Of a stretch of DNA of 36,899 nt, positions 16,035-24,143 are shown piece by piece (within the stretch, counting starts at the first letter, position 1; each line of letters opens with the position of its first letter). The position numbers and the translations under genes are program-made. Source of the stretch: Bacillota bacterium (GTDB lineage Bacteria; Bacillota; Proteinivoracia; UBA4975); assembly GCA_012523545.1 (NCBI GenBank), contig JAAYIH010000055.1, positions 1 through 36,899 on the forward strand, in the 5' to 3' direction. The notes under the pieces were generated by a model that was given only the letters and a program-made list of their open reading frames with translations, was not told where the DNA came from and ran no database searches.

Positions 16035-17079
16035 CCTGGATAAGATACGGGCCAACGCCGCCCTCCTGGCCCAATTGTGCCGGCAACGGGGGGTTGTGGT
16101 GGCGGGAGTGACCAAGGCCGCCTGCGGCGATCCCCTGGTGGCCCGGGCCATGCTGGCCGGCGGCCTGGAGCTGCTGGCCGAATCGCGGCTGGAAAACGCC
16201 CGCCGCCTGCGGGCGGCGGGGATCACCGCGCCCCTGATGCTGCTGCGCCTGCCCATGCCCGGCCAGGCCCGGGAAGTGGTGGAACTCTTTCAGTGCAGCC
16301 TCAACTCGGAGCTGGCTGCCATTAAGGCGTTAAATGAAGCCGCCGGCGCCGCCGGCCTGTGCCACGACATCATCCTCATGGTCGACCTGGGCGACCTCCG
16401 GGAAGGCATCTGGCCCGACGCCCTGGACGAATATGTTCGGGAAATTGCCCGGCTGGAGCACATCCGCCTGTTGGGCCTGGGCACCAACCTGACCTGCTAC
16501 GGCGGAGTCATTCCCAGCCCGGAAAACCTGGGCCGCCTGGTGCAATACCACAGGCGGGCGGAAGCAATTTACGGCCGCCCCCTGCCGGTCATCTCCGGCG
16601 GCAATTCCAGCAGCCTGCCCCTGGTGCTGGCCGGGACGCTGCCGCCCATTACCCAGCTGCGCCTGGGCGAAAGCATCCTCCTGGGCCGGGAGACGACGGC
16701 CAGGCAGCCCATTCCCGGCGCCCATCTGGACTGTTTCCGGCTGGAGGCCGAAATTATCGAACTGAAGGAAAAGCCGTCGCTGCCGGTGGGTGAAATCGGC
16801 CAGGACGCCTTTGGCGGCGCGCCCGTCTTTGTGGACAAAGGCATCCGCCGCCGGGCCATACTGGCCCTGGGCCGCCAGGACGTTGTGCCGGAAAGCCTCA
16901 CCCCGCCCCCGGGCGCCGAAATCCTGGGCGCCAGCAGCGACCACCTCATCGTCGACGTGACGGACTATCCCGAGCCCCTGGCGGTGGGCGACGTCCTCGC
17001 CTTTAACCTGGGTTATGGCGCGCTGCTGGCCGCCATGACTTCGCCGTACGTAGGCAAGGAATATTGCGGAGAGAGGTGA
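16012..17079 (+). CDS. orr: Ornithine racemase, fold-type III PLP enzyme
   Basis: The 355-residue protein has the alanine-racemase N-terminal barrel. Lys35 in VVAGVTKAACG is the PLP lysine. HDIILMVDLGDLREG near 118-133 and ISGGNSSSLPLVL near 197 are other conserved strands, and the C-terminal domain is short. In this gene cluster such enzymes convert L-ornithine to D-ornithine, the substrate of OraSE. The start is ATG 16012, inside the last 23 bases of the preceding gene, after AGGGGGAGAG. General amino-acid racemase annotation is the main alternative, but the position in the ornithine operon supports Orr. Only five bases separate its stop from the start of the next gene. Confidence 0.92.
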   Translation: MQPKLSIDLDKIRANAALLAQLCRQRGVVVAGVTKAACGDPLVARAMLAGGLELLAESRLENARRLRAAGITAPLMLLRLPMPGQAREVVELFQCSLNSELAAIKALNEAAGAAGLCHDIILMVDLGDLREGIWPDALDEYVREIARLEHIRLLGLGTNLTCYGGVIPSPENLGRLVQYHRRAEAIYGRPLPVISGGNSSSLPLVLAGTLPPITQLRLGESILLGRETTARQPIPGAHLDCFRLEAEIIELKEKPSLPVGEIGQDAFGGAPVFVDKGIRRRAILALGRQDVVPESLTPPPGAEILGASSDHLIVDVTDYPEPLAVGDVLAFNLGYGALLAAMTSPYVGKEYCGER

Positions 17080-17084
17080 AATTC

Positions 17085-18446
17085 ATGTCCTCGGTTGTCT
17101 TTGCCGGTTTCGTCCCCCACCCGCCGCTGCTGGTGGAGGGCATTGGCGACAAAGAAAAGGCTGCGGTCCGGGAAACCGATGCCGCCTACCGGGAATTTTC
17201 CCGCCGGCTGGCGGCGAAAAATCCCGATACCGTGGTGGTGGTCACCCCCCACGGGCCGGTCTTTTCCGACGCCTACACCATGGCGGACTGGGATCCCCTC
17301 CGGGGCGATTTCACGCCCTTTGGCGCCACGGTGGCCATGTCCTGGCCCTGCAACTGTGCTTACGTCCGCCGGGCGGAAGCCCTGGCCCGGGAGCGGGACC
17401 TGCCCCTGGTGGCCCTGAGCCCCCGGCAACTGGCAGCTCATCGCCACAGCGCCGTCCTCGACCACGGGACCATGGTGCCCCTGTGGTACCTGGAGCAGGC
17501 CGGCTGGCGGGGGCGGGTGGTGTGCGTGCGCATCGGCGGCCTGCCGCCGGCGCAATGCTATGCCGTTGGCCGGGTGCTGGCCCAGGCCGCCCAGGAGCCC
17601 ACCGCCATCGTCGCCAGCGGCGATTTGTCCCACTGCCTGACCGAAAATGCCCCTTCGCCGTATAATCCCGCTGGAGCGGAATTTGACGGAATGATCCGGA
17701 ACGCCCTGGCCCGGGGAGATTTCCAGGCCGTCGTTTCCATCCCCCCCGACCTGCGGCTGCGGGCGGCGGAGTGCGGTTGGCGCCCCCTGGTCACCCTGCT
17801 GGGCGCTTTGGCCGGCCGCAGTTGCACCACCGAGGTCCTCAGTTACCAGGGGCCCTTTGGCGTCGGTTACCTGGTGGCCACTCTTGAGCCAGGCCCCGGC
17901 AACGGCGCCGTGGTGGAGTTCGCGACAAAAGGTCTCGCCGCTGCCAGCCCCCACGTCCGGCTGGCCCGGGAGGCCATCCGCCATTATCTCACCAGCGGCC
18001 GGGTGCTGGACCCCGTCGCAGAGCCGCCGCTGGACCGCCGGGCGGCGGCCTTCGTCAGCCTCAAGCTGGACGACCAGCTGCGGGGATGCATTGGCACCGT
18101 GGAGCCCACGCAACCCCACCTGGCCGGGGAAATAGTGGCCAATGCCATCGCCGCCGCCACCCGGGATCCCCGCTTTGCGCCGGTAACCCTGGCCGAACTG
18201 GACCAGCTGAGCATCAGCGTCGATGTGCTGGGTGCGCCTGCCCCCGCCCGGTTTTCTCAGCTGGACCCCGCCCGGCTGGGCCTCATTGCCCGCTGGCGGG
18301 GCAGACAGGGCCTGCTGCTGCCCGATTTGCCCGGAGTCGACACCCCCGAAGAGCAGCTGCGCATAGTGTGCGCCAAGGCGGGCATCCCCCCGGACAAGGC
18401 CGGGGAAGCCGAGCTCTTCACCTTTACCGTCGAGAGGTACCATTAG
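17085..18446 (+). CDS. AmmeMemoRadiSam system: MEMO-like class III extradiol domain fused to AMMECR1
   Basis: The 453-residue protein joins two families that are usually separate. Residues 1 to about 265 form a MEMO/LigB-type extradiol-dioxygenase-like domain, with His12 (FVPHPPLL) and His56 (VVTPHGPV) where LigB enzymes have two iron ligands, and further conserved His127 (LDHGTMVPL) and His183 (SGDLSH). Residues about 275-453 form an AMMECR1 domain with the signature LRGCIGT at 332-338 and ATRDPRF near 365. The reaction is unknown; the family name reflects the repeated association of these two domains with a radical SAM enzyme, which follows here after one base. ATG 17085 is set by GAGAGGTGA. 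It begins 5 bases after orr, so it is probably co-transcribed with the ornithine genes. Confidence 0.88.
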   Translation: MSSVVFAGFVPHPPLLVEGIGDKEKAAVRETDAAYREFSRRLAAKNPDTVVVVTPHGPVFSDAYTMADWDPLRGDFTPFGATVAMSWPCNCAYVRRAEALARERDLPLVALSPRQLAAHRHSAVLDHGTMVPLWYLEQAGWRGRVVCVRIGGLPPAQCYAVGRVLAQAAQEPTAIVASGDLSHCLTENAPSPYNPAGAEFDGMIRNALARGDFQAVVSIPPDLRLRAAECGWRPLVTLLGALAGRSCTTEVLSYQGPFGVGYLVATLEPGPGNGAVVEFATKGLAAASPHVRLAREAIRHYLTSGRVLDPVAEPPLDRRAAAFVSLKLDDQLRGCIGTVEPTQPHLAGEIVANAIAAATRDPRFAPVTLAELDQLSISVDVLGAPAPARFSQLDPARLGLIARWRGRQGLLLPDLPGVDTPEEQLRIVCAKAGIPPDKAGEAELFTFTVERYH

Positions 18447-18447
18447 C

Positions 18448-19434
18448 ATGCACGAAGCCAGGTATTGGGACCCCGGGCAGGACGGCGTCGTGCACTGCCG
18501 CCTCTGTCCCCACGGTTGCCGGATAAGGCCTGGGGAAGCAGGGATCTGCCGGGTGCGCTGCAACCGCGGGGGCACGCTGTACGCCGCCAATTACGGCCAG
18601 GTCTCGGGCCTGGCCCTGGACCCCATCGAAAAGAAGCCCCTGTACCACTTTTACCCGGGCAGCCTCATCCTGTCGGCGGGTTCCTGGGGCTGCAACCTGT
18701 CCTGCGGCTTTTGCCAAAACTGGGCCAGCGTCACCCGCCAGTACCCTACCCGTACCCTCACTCCGGCCCAGCTGGCCGACCTGGCCCTGTCCCTCGTCGA
18801 CAGGGGCAACTGCGGCGTGGCCTTTACCTACACCGAACCCCTGATGTGGTATGAATTTGTCCGCGACGCCGCTCCCCTGGTGCGGGAGCGGGGCCTTAAG
18901 ACCGTCCTGGTCACCAACGGCTTTATCCGGGAACGGCCCTGGCTGGAATTGCTGGAACACATCGACGCCGTCAACATCGACCTCAAAGCCTTCCGCCCCG
19001 ATTTCTACCGCCGCTGGTGCGGCGGCAGCCTGGCCCCGGTGCGGCGGGCCATCGCCGCGGCGGCGGAGCGCTGCCACGTGGAGATTACCACGCTGCTCAT
19101 CGAAGGGCGCAACACCGGGGAGGAGGAAATTCGGGAACTGGCCGCCTTCATCGCTGCCATCGACCCCGGCATACCCCTGCACCTGTCCCGTTACCACCCC
19201 GCCCATAAGTGGACCCAGCCGCCCACTGACCCCGGCCTCATTCGCGCCCTGGCCGACTTGGCCCGGGAGCAGCTGGACCACGTCTATACCGGCAACCTGC
19301 CCGAGTCGTGGCAGCTGCCCACCCGCTGTCCCCGGTGCAAACACGTCCTGGTCCGGCGCGGCATTGCCGTAACCGCAGACGTCGAGGACGGGCGCTGTCC
19401 CCAGTGCCGACAGCCCGTAAACATCCGCTTCTGA
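18448..19434 (+). CDS. amrS: AmmeMemoRadiSam system radical SAM enzyme
   Basis: The 328-residue protein has an N-terminal cysteine-rich segment (Cys17, Cys20, Cys24, Cys34, Cys38) like that of pyruvate formate-lyase-activating-enzyme relatives. The radical SAM cluster motif follows as CNLSCGFC with Cys82, Cys86 and Cys89. FTYTEPLMWYEF near 130 and VNIDLKAF near 173 are conserved strands of the AmrS group. The C terminus adds a second zinc-ribbon-like CxxC pair (TRCPRCKH and GRCPQCRQ). It should form a 5'-deoxyadenosyl radical; target and product are unknown. A glycyl-radical-activating role has been the default annotation for relatives, but no glycyl radical enzyme is visible here. It begins one base after the MEMO-AMMECR1 stop and ends the long operon. 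Confidence 0.9.
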   Translation: MHEARYWDPGQDGVVHCRLCPHGCRIRPGEAGICRVRCNRGGTLYAANYGQVSGLALDPIEKKPLYHFYPGSLILSAGSWGCNLSCGFCQNWASVTRQYPTRTLTPAQLADLALSLVDRGNCGVAFTYTEPLMWYEFVRDAAPLVRERGLKTVLVTNGFIRERPWLELLEHIDAVNIDLKAFRPDFYRRWCGGSLAPVRRAIAAAAERCHVEITTLLIEGRNTGEEEIRELAAFIAAIDPGIPLHLSRYHPAHKWTQPPTDPGLIRALADLAREQLDHVYTGNLPESWQLPTRCPRCKHVLVRRGIAVTADVEDGRCPQCRQPVNIRF

Positions 19435-19439
19435 GGCGC

Positions 19440-19467
19440 AAAAAAACCCCCGGCTTGCCGCCGGGGG
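19440..19467 (-). terminator. Terminator of the RocB-like peptidase gene
   Basis: CCCCCGGC (19447-19454) pairs with GCCGGGGG (19460-19467) around TTGCC. The seven A at 19440-19446 give a T run after the stem on the minus strand. The plus-strand AmrS gene ends just before it (19434) but gets no T run from this hairpin. Confidence 0.8.
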
Positions 19468-19473
19468 CGCGGG

Positions 19474-21117
19474 TTACCGCAACAACTTCATTATGGTGTC
19501 GTAGACCAGTTTGGGGGCCACGACAAAGGAGTAGTTTTTCTCCACCCTTTCGGTAAACTTGTGGGCGTCCTTGCCGAAGGGTCCGATGTTGACCACCGGC
19601 AGGTTGAGCTCCTGCATGGCCTCCAGGGGCAGGTAGTACTTTTTGCCGAACCCGGGCATGTTGTTCCTGAGGGAATCCAGGGCGTCGACGTCCTGGGGCG
19701 CCGTGGCGTAGCTCAAATCGGAGATATAGGGGTAAAACTTCTTCAATTGGATGTCGTAAGGAACGTCGGTGTTGGCGATGACCTCCCGGACTGCATCCAG
19801 CAGCTTTTTCTCCAGCTCCGACTCGCCCCTGACGTAGACATGGGGGTAGTAGGGCGGCGAGAAGTAGGCCACCACCACCGGCCTCTGGTCGGACCACATG
19901 CTGTGCAGCGTCTCCACCATGCGCAGGGCGTAAATCCGCTCGTCGATGCTGTCGTCGGCCAGCAGCTTTTCTTCCAGCGCCGCCAGCACCCGGTCCACTT
20001 CCTCGCCCTTTTCGGCCTTGACGGCCTCGTACAGCTGGGCGTAGGAGATGACCCGGGCCTGCCAGGGCAACTTTTCATGGGGGAACCCGTTGGCCAGGCA
20101 GTACTTCTCGTACTCTGCATTGAGGCTGTCGATGACTTTCCGGAAAGCGGTTTCGGCGCCGGCCATGACCTTGGCCAGTACTTCGTCGGGCCCGCTGCTG
20201 TGGGTCCCGTAGTTAAAGTACAGGTAGCTGGCCTTGGCCGTTTGCACCGAATATTCCTGTTTCAGGTCCTGCTGCCGGATGGAAATGGGGGGGACGGTGA
20301 CTTCGCCTTCGGCCTCGTCGCAGTACCTGGTGTTGAAGTCGATTTCCAGCATGATGGCGGAGGACAGGTGGTTGGGGTCCAGCCCCTTGAAGGGGTCGCC
20401 GCCGTGGGCCTCGGAACCGACGACGTAGAAGCTGGGCATCAGCTTGCCCACCGTGCCCACGTAGATGTACCTGGTTTTGTCGCCCTCAAACCGGGGAGCG
20501 CTGTAATCGGTGTCCAGCAATGCTATATACTCAAAACCCTCTTGCTCCCTGAGGCGGAGCAATTCCGGCACCACCGATAGCATGCCGGCGGAATTGCCTT
20601 CCTCATCGCAGACCGCCGCAAAGACGAGATTGCCGTCAAAACTGGCGACGTCCTGAGCAATGGATTCCACAATGGTCATCAGAATGGCCACGCCGCATTT
20701 CATGTCGAAGACGCCCCGGCCAAAGAGGTAGTCCCCGGATTCCAAATCCCTGAGCACATCCTCGGGGAGCTCCACTTCCCGCAGTTTTTCCGCCAGTTCC
20801 AGGGGGCGGGTGGCGTATTCCTCCAGCATGCCGTAATCGGAGGTGCCCACGGTATCGATGTGGCCGATGAGAACCAGGGTCTTGTTGCTGTTCCCCCCTT
20901 CGCCCTTGACGGTGGCCAGCACGCTTTTGCGGCCCAGGGGATCGCCTGCGGCGGGGATGTACTGCAGGCGGTGGGGATGGCGGCGGAAATAGCTCATCTC
21001 CTTAAACTTGGTGTAGATTCGTTCCGCCACGTCGTTTTCGCCCCTGGTTCCGACTACGCTGCGGATACCCGCCAGTTCCAGAGTGAGCGCTTCGATTTTT
21101 TTGCTGATGTCCTTCAT
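19474..21117 (-). CDS. RocB-like M20 family zinc peptidase/amidohydrolase
   Basis: The 547-residue protein is an M20 (ArgE/DapE/carboxypeptidase G2-like) enzyme of the long RocB type. Metal and catalytic residues are visible: His86 and Asp88 in LIGHIDTV, Asp138 in FGRGVFDMKCG, and Glu172-Glu173 in VCDEEGNSAG. VGSEAHGGDPFKGLDPN near 235 corresponds to the dimerisation-domain His region. B. subtilis RocB is in the arginine/ornithine regulon, but its reaction is not defined. Here the gene converges on an ornithine-degradation operon, fitting a role in supplying arginine or ornithine from conjugates or peptides; this is inference. ATG 21117 follows AGGAGGT. It is divergent from the cPGS-type GTPase gene. 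Confidence 0.85.
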   Translation of the reverse strand: MKDISKKIEALTLELAGIRSVVGTRGENDVAERIYTKFKEMSYFRRHPHRLQYIPAAGDPLGRKSVLATVKGEGGNSNKTLVLIGHIDTVGTSDYGMLEEYATRPLELAEKLREVELPEDVLRDLESGDYLFGRGVFDMKCGVAILMTIVESIAQDVASFDGNLVFAAVCDEEGNSAGMLSVVPELLRLREQEGFEYIALLDTDYSAPRFEGDKTRYIYVGTVGKLMPSFYVVGSEAHGGDPFKGLDPNHLSSAIMLEIDFNTRYCDEAEGEVTVPPISIRQQDLKQEYSVQTAKASYLYFNYGTHSSGPDEVLAKVMAGAETAFRKVIDSLNAEYEKYCLANGFPHEKLPWQARVISYAQLYEAVKAEKGEEVDRVLAALEEKLLADDSIDERIYALRMVETLHSMWSDQRPVVVAYFSPPYYPHVYVRGESELEKKLLDAVREVIANTDVPYDIQLKKFYPYISDLSYATAPQDVDALDSLRNNMPGFGKKYYLPLEAMQELNLPVVNIGPFGKDAHKFTERVEKNYSFVVAPKLVYDTIMKLLR

Positions 21118-21231
21118 TCCGACCTCCTGTAAATAAAAGTTATTCTATCCAGGTCACAACCATCCTACCATATTTGTCCGCTCAATTGAAGTTTCCGGCT
21201 TTGCGCCGCATTACACTGCTAGTATTTCCTA

Positions 21232-21339
21232 AAAACCGCCGCTTGTGGTAAGATAAGAGGCGGAGAGTGCCCAGCCGAGGCTGTAACCCTGAGCGGCCTG
21301 CCCGCTCCAGGGAAAAATATAAAACAGAGGAGGATTTTC
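21232..21339 (+). promoter_or_regulatory. Structured 5' leader before the cPGS-type GTPase gene
   Basis: Three inverted repeats sit in tandem upstream of the TTG start: CCGCC...GGCGG (first arm near 21237), CAGCC-GAG-GCTG, and CCCTGAGCGG paired with CCGCTCCAGGG (about 21289-21313, 10 bp with one bulge), ending some 13 bases before the ribosome site. No known riboswitch class is recognised. No convincing sigma-A promoter was found in the 222-bp divergent spacer. Confidence 0.3.
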
Positions 21340-22650
21340 TTGGCAAGCAAAGTTATTATCATGGGTGCTGCTGGTCGGGATTTCCACAATTTTAATGTCC
21401 ATTTCCGGGACAACGACGCCTATGAAGTCGTAGCTTTTACCGCTACACAGATTCCGGACATTGAAGGCAGGGTGTACCCGCCAGTCCTTGCGGGAAAACT
21501 GTATCCCCAAGGGATTCCCATCCATGCTGAGGAGGAGCTCTCCGAACTGATAAAAAAACATAATGTAGAGCAAGTTATCTTTGCCTACAGCGATATTTCC
21601 CACGCCGAGCTGATGAACAAGGCTTCGCTGGTCCTGGCGGCGGGCGCCGATTTCCGCCTCATGGGCCCGTCCACCACCATGCTCAGGTCCAGCAAGCCGG
21701 TAGTGGCGGTAACCGCTACCAGAACCGGCGTCGGCAAAAGCCAGACCACCCGCAAGGTGTGCGACGTCCTCAAGGCCATGGGCAAGAAAGTGGTGGCCGT
21801 CCGCCATCCCATGCCCTACGGCGATCTGGCCAAGCAGGTTTGCCAGCGCTTTGAAACCTACGCCGACCTGGACCTGCACAAGTGCACCATTGAAGAGAGG
21901 GAAGAGTACGAACCCCACATTGACCGGGGCATCATCGTCTACGCCGGCGTGGATTACGCCAGGATACTGGCCGAAGCCGAGAAAGAAGCGGACATAATTG
22001 TCTGGGACGGCGGCAACAACGACTTTTCCTTCTACCAGGCCGATTTGTACATCACCCTGGTCGACCCCCATCGTCCCGGCCACGAAGTCAACTACCATCC
22101 CGGCGAAACCAACCTGCGCATGGCCGATGTCGTCGTCATCAACAAAATCGAGACGGCATCCCCCGAGGGCATCAGCACTGTGCGCGCCAGCATCGAGCGC
22201 TGCTGTCCCGACGCCGTCGTCATCGAGGCGGCCTCGCCCATCTTTGTTGAAGAAGGCCATAAGATCAGGGGCAAGCGCGTCCTGGTCATCGAGGACGGCC
22301 CCACCCTCACCCACGGTGAAATGGCTTACGGGGCCGGCATGGTGGCGGCCCGGAAGTACGGCGCCGGCGAGATTATCGATCCCCGGCCCTGGGCGGTGGG
22401 CAGCATCAAGGACACCTTTGCCAAATACCGCCACCTGCAAGACGTCCTGCCCGCCATGGGTTACGGCGACAGGCAAATCGCCGAGCTGGAGCAGACCATC
22501 AATGCCATCGACTGCGACCTGGTCATAGCGGCCACCCCCATCGACCTCACCCGGGTGCTGAAGATCAGCAAACCGGCGGTGCGGGTGCGCTATGAGCTCC
22601 AGGAAATCGGCAGTCCCACCCTGGAAGAAGTCCTGGCAAAATTTAAATAA
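21340..22650 (+). CDS. GTPase related to cyclic 2,3-diphosphoglycerate synthetase (COG2403-type)
   Basis: The 436-residue protein has an N-terminal Rossmann-like domain (SKVIIMGAAGRDFHNFN, residues 3-19). A P-loop domain follows with TATRTGVGKSQTTRK at about 125-138, DIIVWDGGNNDF near 225 as the Walker B region and VVVINKIETA near 265 as the NKxD-like nucleotide motif. This arrangement is annotated as a cyclic 2,3-diphosphoglycerate synthetase homologue; in non-methanogenic bacteria that reaction is doubtful and the substrate is unknown. TTG 21340 is set by AGAGGAGG. The gene is divergent from the RocB-like peptidase and follows the ornithine operon, hinting at amino-acid catabolism, which cannot be shown from sequence. 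A hairpin terminator follows at once. Confidence 0.82.
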   Translation: MASKVIIMGAAGRDFHNFNVHFRDNDAYEVVAFTATQIPDIEGRVYPPVLAGKLYPQGIPIHAEEELSELIKKHNVEQVIFAYSDISHAELMNKASLVLAAGADFRLMGPSTTMLRSSKPVVAVTATRTGVGKSQTTRKVCDVLKAMGKKVVAVRHPMPYGDLAKQVCQRFETYADLDLHKCTIEEREEYEPHIDRGIIVYAGVDYARILAEAEKEADIIVWDGGNNDFSFYQADLYITLVDPHRPGHEVNYHPGETNLRMADVVVINKIETASPEGISTVRASIERCCPDAVVIEAASPIFVEEGHKIRGKRVLVIEDGPTLTHGEMAYGAGMVAARKYGAGEIIDPRPWAVGSIKDTFAKYRHLQDVLPAMGYGDRQIAELEQTINAIDCDLVIAATPIDLTRVLKISKPAVRVRYELQEIGSPTLEEVLAKFK

Positions 22651-22654
22651 GGAC

Positions 22655-22678
22655 AAAGGAGCCTGCGGGCTCCTTTTT
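22655..22678 (+). terminator. Rho-independent terminator after the GTPase gene
   Basis: AAAGGAGCC (22655-22663) and GGCTCCTTT (22668-22676) form a perfect 9-bp stem with a TGCG loop, followed by two more T. It separates the GTPase gene from the TldD-like gene. Confidence 0.88.
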
Positions 22679-22757
22679 CAGGATTGCGGCAGGTTTTTTA
22701 TTTCCCGCCGGCGAAATTTTAAACGGAGAAAGCGCAAGGAAGGCAAAGGGGGTGGAG

Positions 22758-24143
22758 ATGCTGGAACAGATTGTCAAAATGGGGCTGGAGCTGAGCCTGG
22801 CCGGGGGCGCCCGGTATGCCGAGCTGGCCTGGGTGGAGCAGGAGGAAAAGGAACTGGCCATGGAAAACGGGCGCATCAGCTGCGCCGACACCCGGAGCAG
22901 CAAAGGGTTGTCGGCCCGGGTGCTGGCCGGCGACCGCTGGGGCTTTGCCGCCTGCCCGGCGGGGGGTAAGCAGGCCGTCCAGCGCCTGGTCAAAGCCGCC
23001 CTGGAAGCGACCCGGTTGGCTCCCCGGCCGGAAAGGCACGTGGAGCTCGGCCCGCCTGCCCCGGTGCAGGGGCAGTGGCACACCCCGTACCAAATCGACC
23101 CCTTCGCCGTAGGCGTTGCCCAAATAACGGAAGTGCTGCGGGCCGCCGATGCCGCCATGGACGAAGCCGGCATCACCTGGCGCCAAACCCGGCTTCGCTT
23201 TGTCCGGGAACGCAGGGTATATGTCAACAGTGAGGGAACGGAGCTGGAGCAGACGCTGCTTCTCAGCGGCGGCGGCGTGCAGGTCCTGGCCGCCGGCGCA
23301 GCGGATACCGTCCGGCGCAGCTGGCCGGGACCGGAAGGCAGTTATGCCGGCGCCGGGTACGAATACATCGCGGATCTGGACCTGCCCGGTAACGGCCGCC
23401 GCATCGCCCGGGAGGCCGTCGCCCTGCTCAAGGCGCCCCCCTGCCCGGCAGGCGTGGCCGACGTCATCGTCCACGGCTCGATGCTGGCTGCGCTGTTGCA
23501 CTACACGTGCGGGTACAGGGCGCGCCTGGGCCTGTTCGGCTCCATCCCTGTCGAGGAGCTGGGTGTCGCCCGCCTGGGTTCGCCCTTGCTGAACATAGTC
23601 GCCGACGCCGCGTACCCCGACGGCGCCGGCAGCTTCGGCTACGATTGCGAGGGAACGCCGGCCCGCTCCTTTGCCCTGGTCAAAAACGGTGTCTACACTG
23701 AATTCTTTTCGGGCCGGGAACAGGCTGCCGCTGTCGGCCGCGCCGGCACCGGAGCGCTGCGGGCTCCTTCCTGGTTCGACCCGCCCCTGCCCTGGCCCAC
23801 CAACCTGGTGTTGCAGCCGGGTTCAGGCTCCTTCAAGGACCTGGTGGCCGGCATCGAGCGGGGCATTGTCCTGGACACCTGCAGCGCCTTTGCGCCGGAC
23901 CCCAACCTCCAGGGCTTTGTGGCCGCTGCCGAAGCGGGGTGGCTCATCGAATACGGACAGGTGCGCCGCATGGTGCGGGCGCCCCTGTTTAAGGGCTATC
24001 CCGCAGCCTTCTGGAGCGGTTGCGACGCAGTGGCCGGCGAAGGGGAGCGGTTTCAGCTGGGCCTGCTGGCTGACGGAATTCCCGTGGGCTACAGCCTGGT
24101 TCCGGTGCGCATCCGCGGCGTGAAAGTGGGGGCTGAGCTGTGA
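22758..24143 (+). CDS. TldD-like protein lacking the HExxxH zinc motif
   Basis: The 461-residue protein follows the TldD/PmbA fold throughout (ENGRISCADTRSSKGLSARVL near residue 38, YDCEGTPARSFALVKNGVYTEFF near 290-315, LIENG-like LIEYGQ near 400). TldD proteases carry HEXXXH plus a late Cys as zinc site. Here the matching place reads HYTCGY at 248-253, so the glutamate and second histidine are Tyr. The C-terminal Cys-Gly-Lys segment is replaced by LLADGIPVGYSL. It should therefore not be a zinc protease of the usual kind. ATG 22758 is preferred to GTG 22752, which overlaps the AAAGGGGG ribosome site. It overlaps the PmbA-like gene by 4 bases, and that gene is followed by cdaA after 17 bp, so it heads a probable five-gene operon. 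Confidence 0.8.
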   Translation: MLEQIVKMGLELSLAGGARYAELAWVEQEEKELAMENGRISCADTRSSKGLSARVLAGDRWGFAACPAGGKQAVQRLVKAALEATRLAPRPERHVELGPPAPVQGQWHTPYQIDPFAVGVAQITEVLRAADAAMDEAGITWRQTRLRFVRERRVYVNSEGTELEQTLLLSGGGVQVLAAGAADTVRRSWPGPEGSYAGAGYEYIADLDLPGNGRRIAREAVALLKAPPCPAGVADVIVHGSMLAALLHYTCGYRARLGLFGSIPVEELGVARLGSPLLNIVADAAYPDGAGSFGYDCEGTPARSFALVKNGVYTEFFSGREQAAAVGRAGTGALRAPSWFDPPLPWPTNLVLQPGSGSFKDLVAGIERGIVLDTCSAFAPDPNLQGFVAAAEAGWLIEYGQVRRMVRAPLFKGYPAAFWSGCDAVAGEGERFQLGLLADGIPVGYSLVPVRIRGVKVGAEL

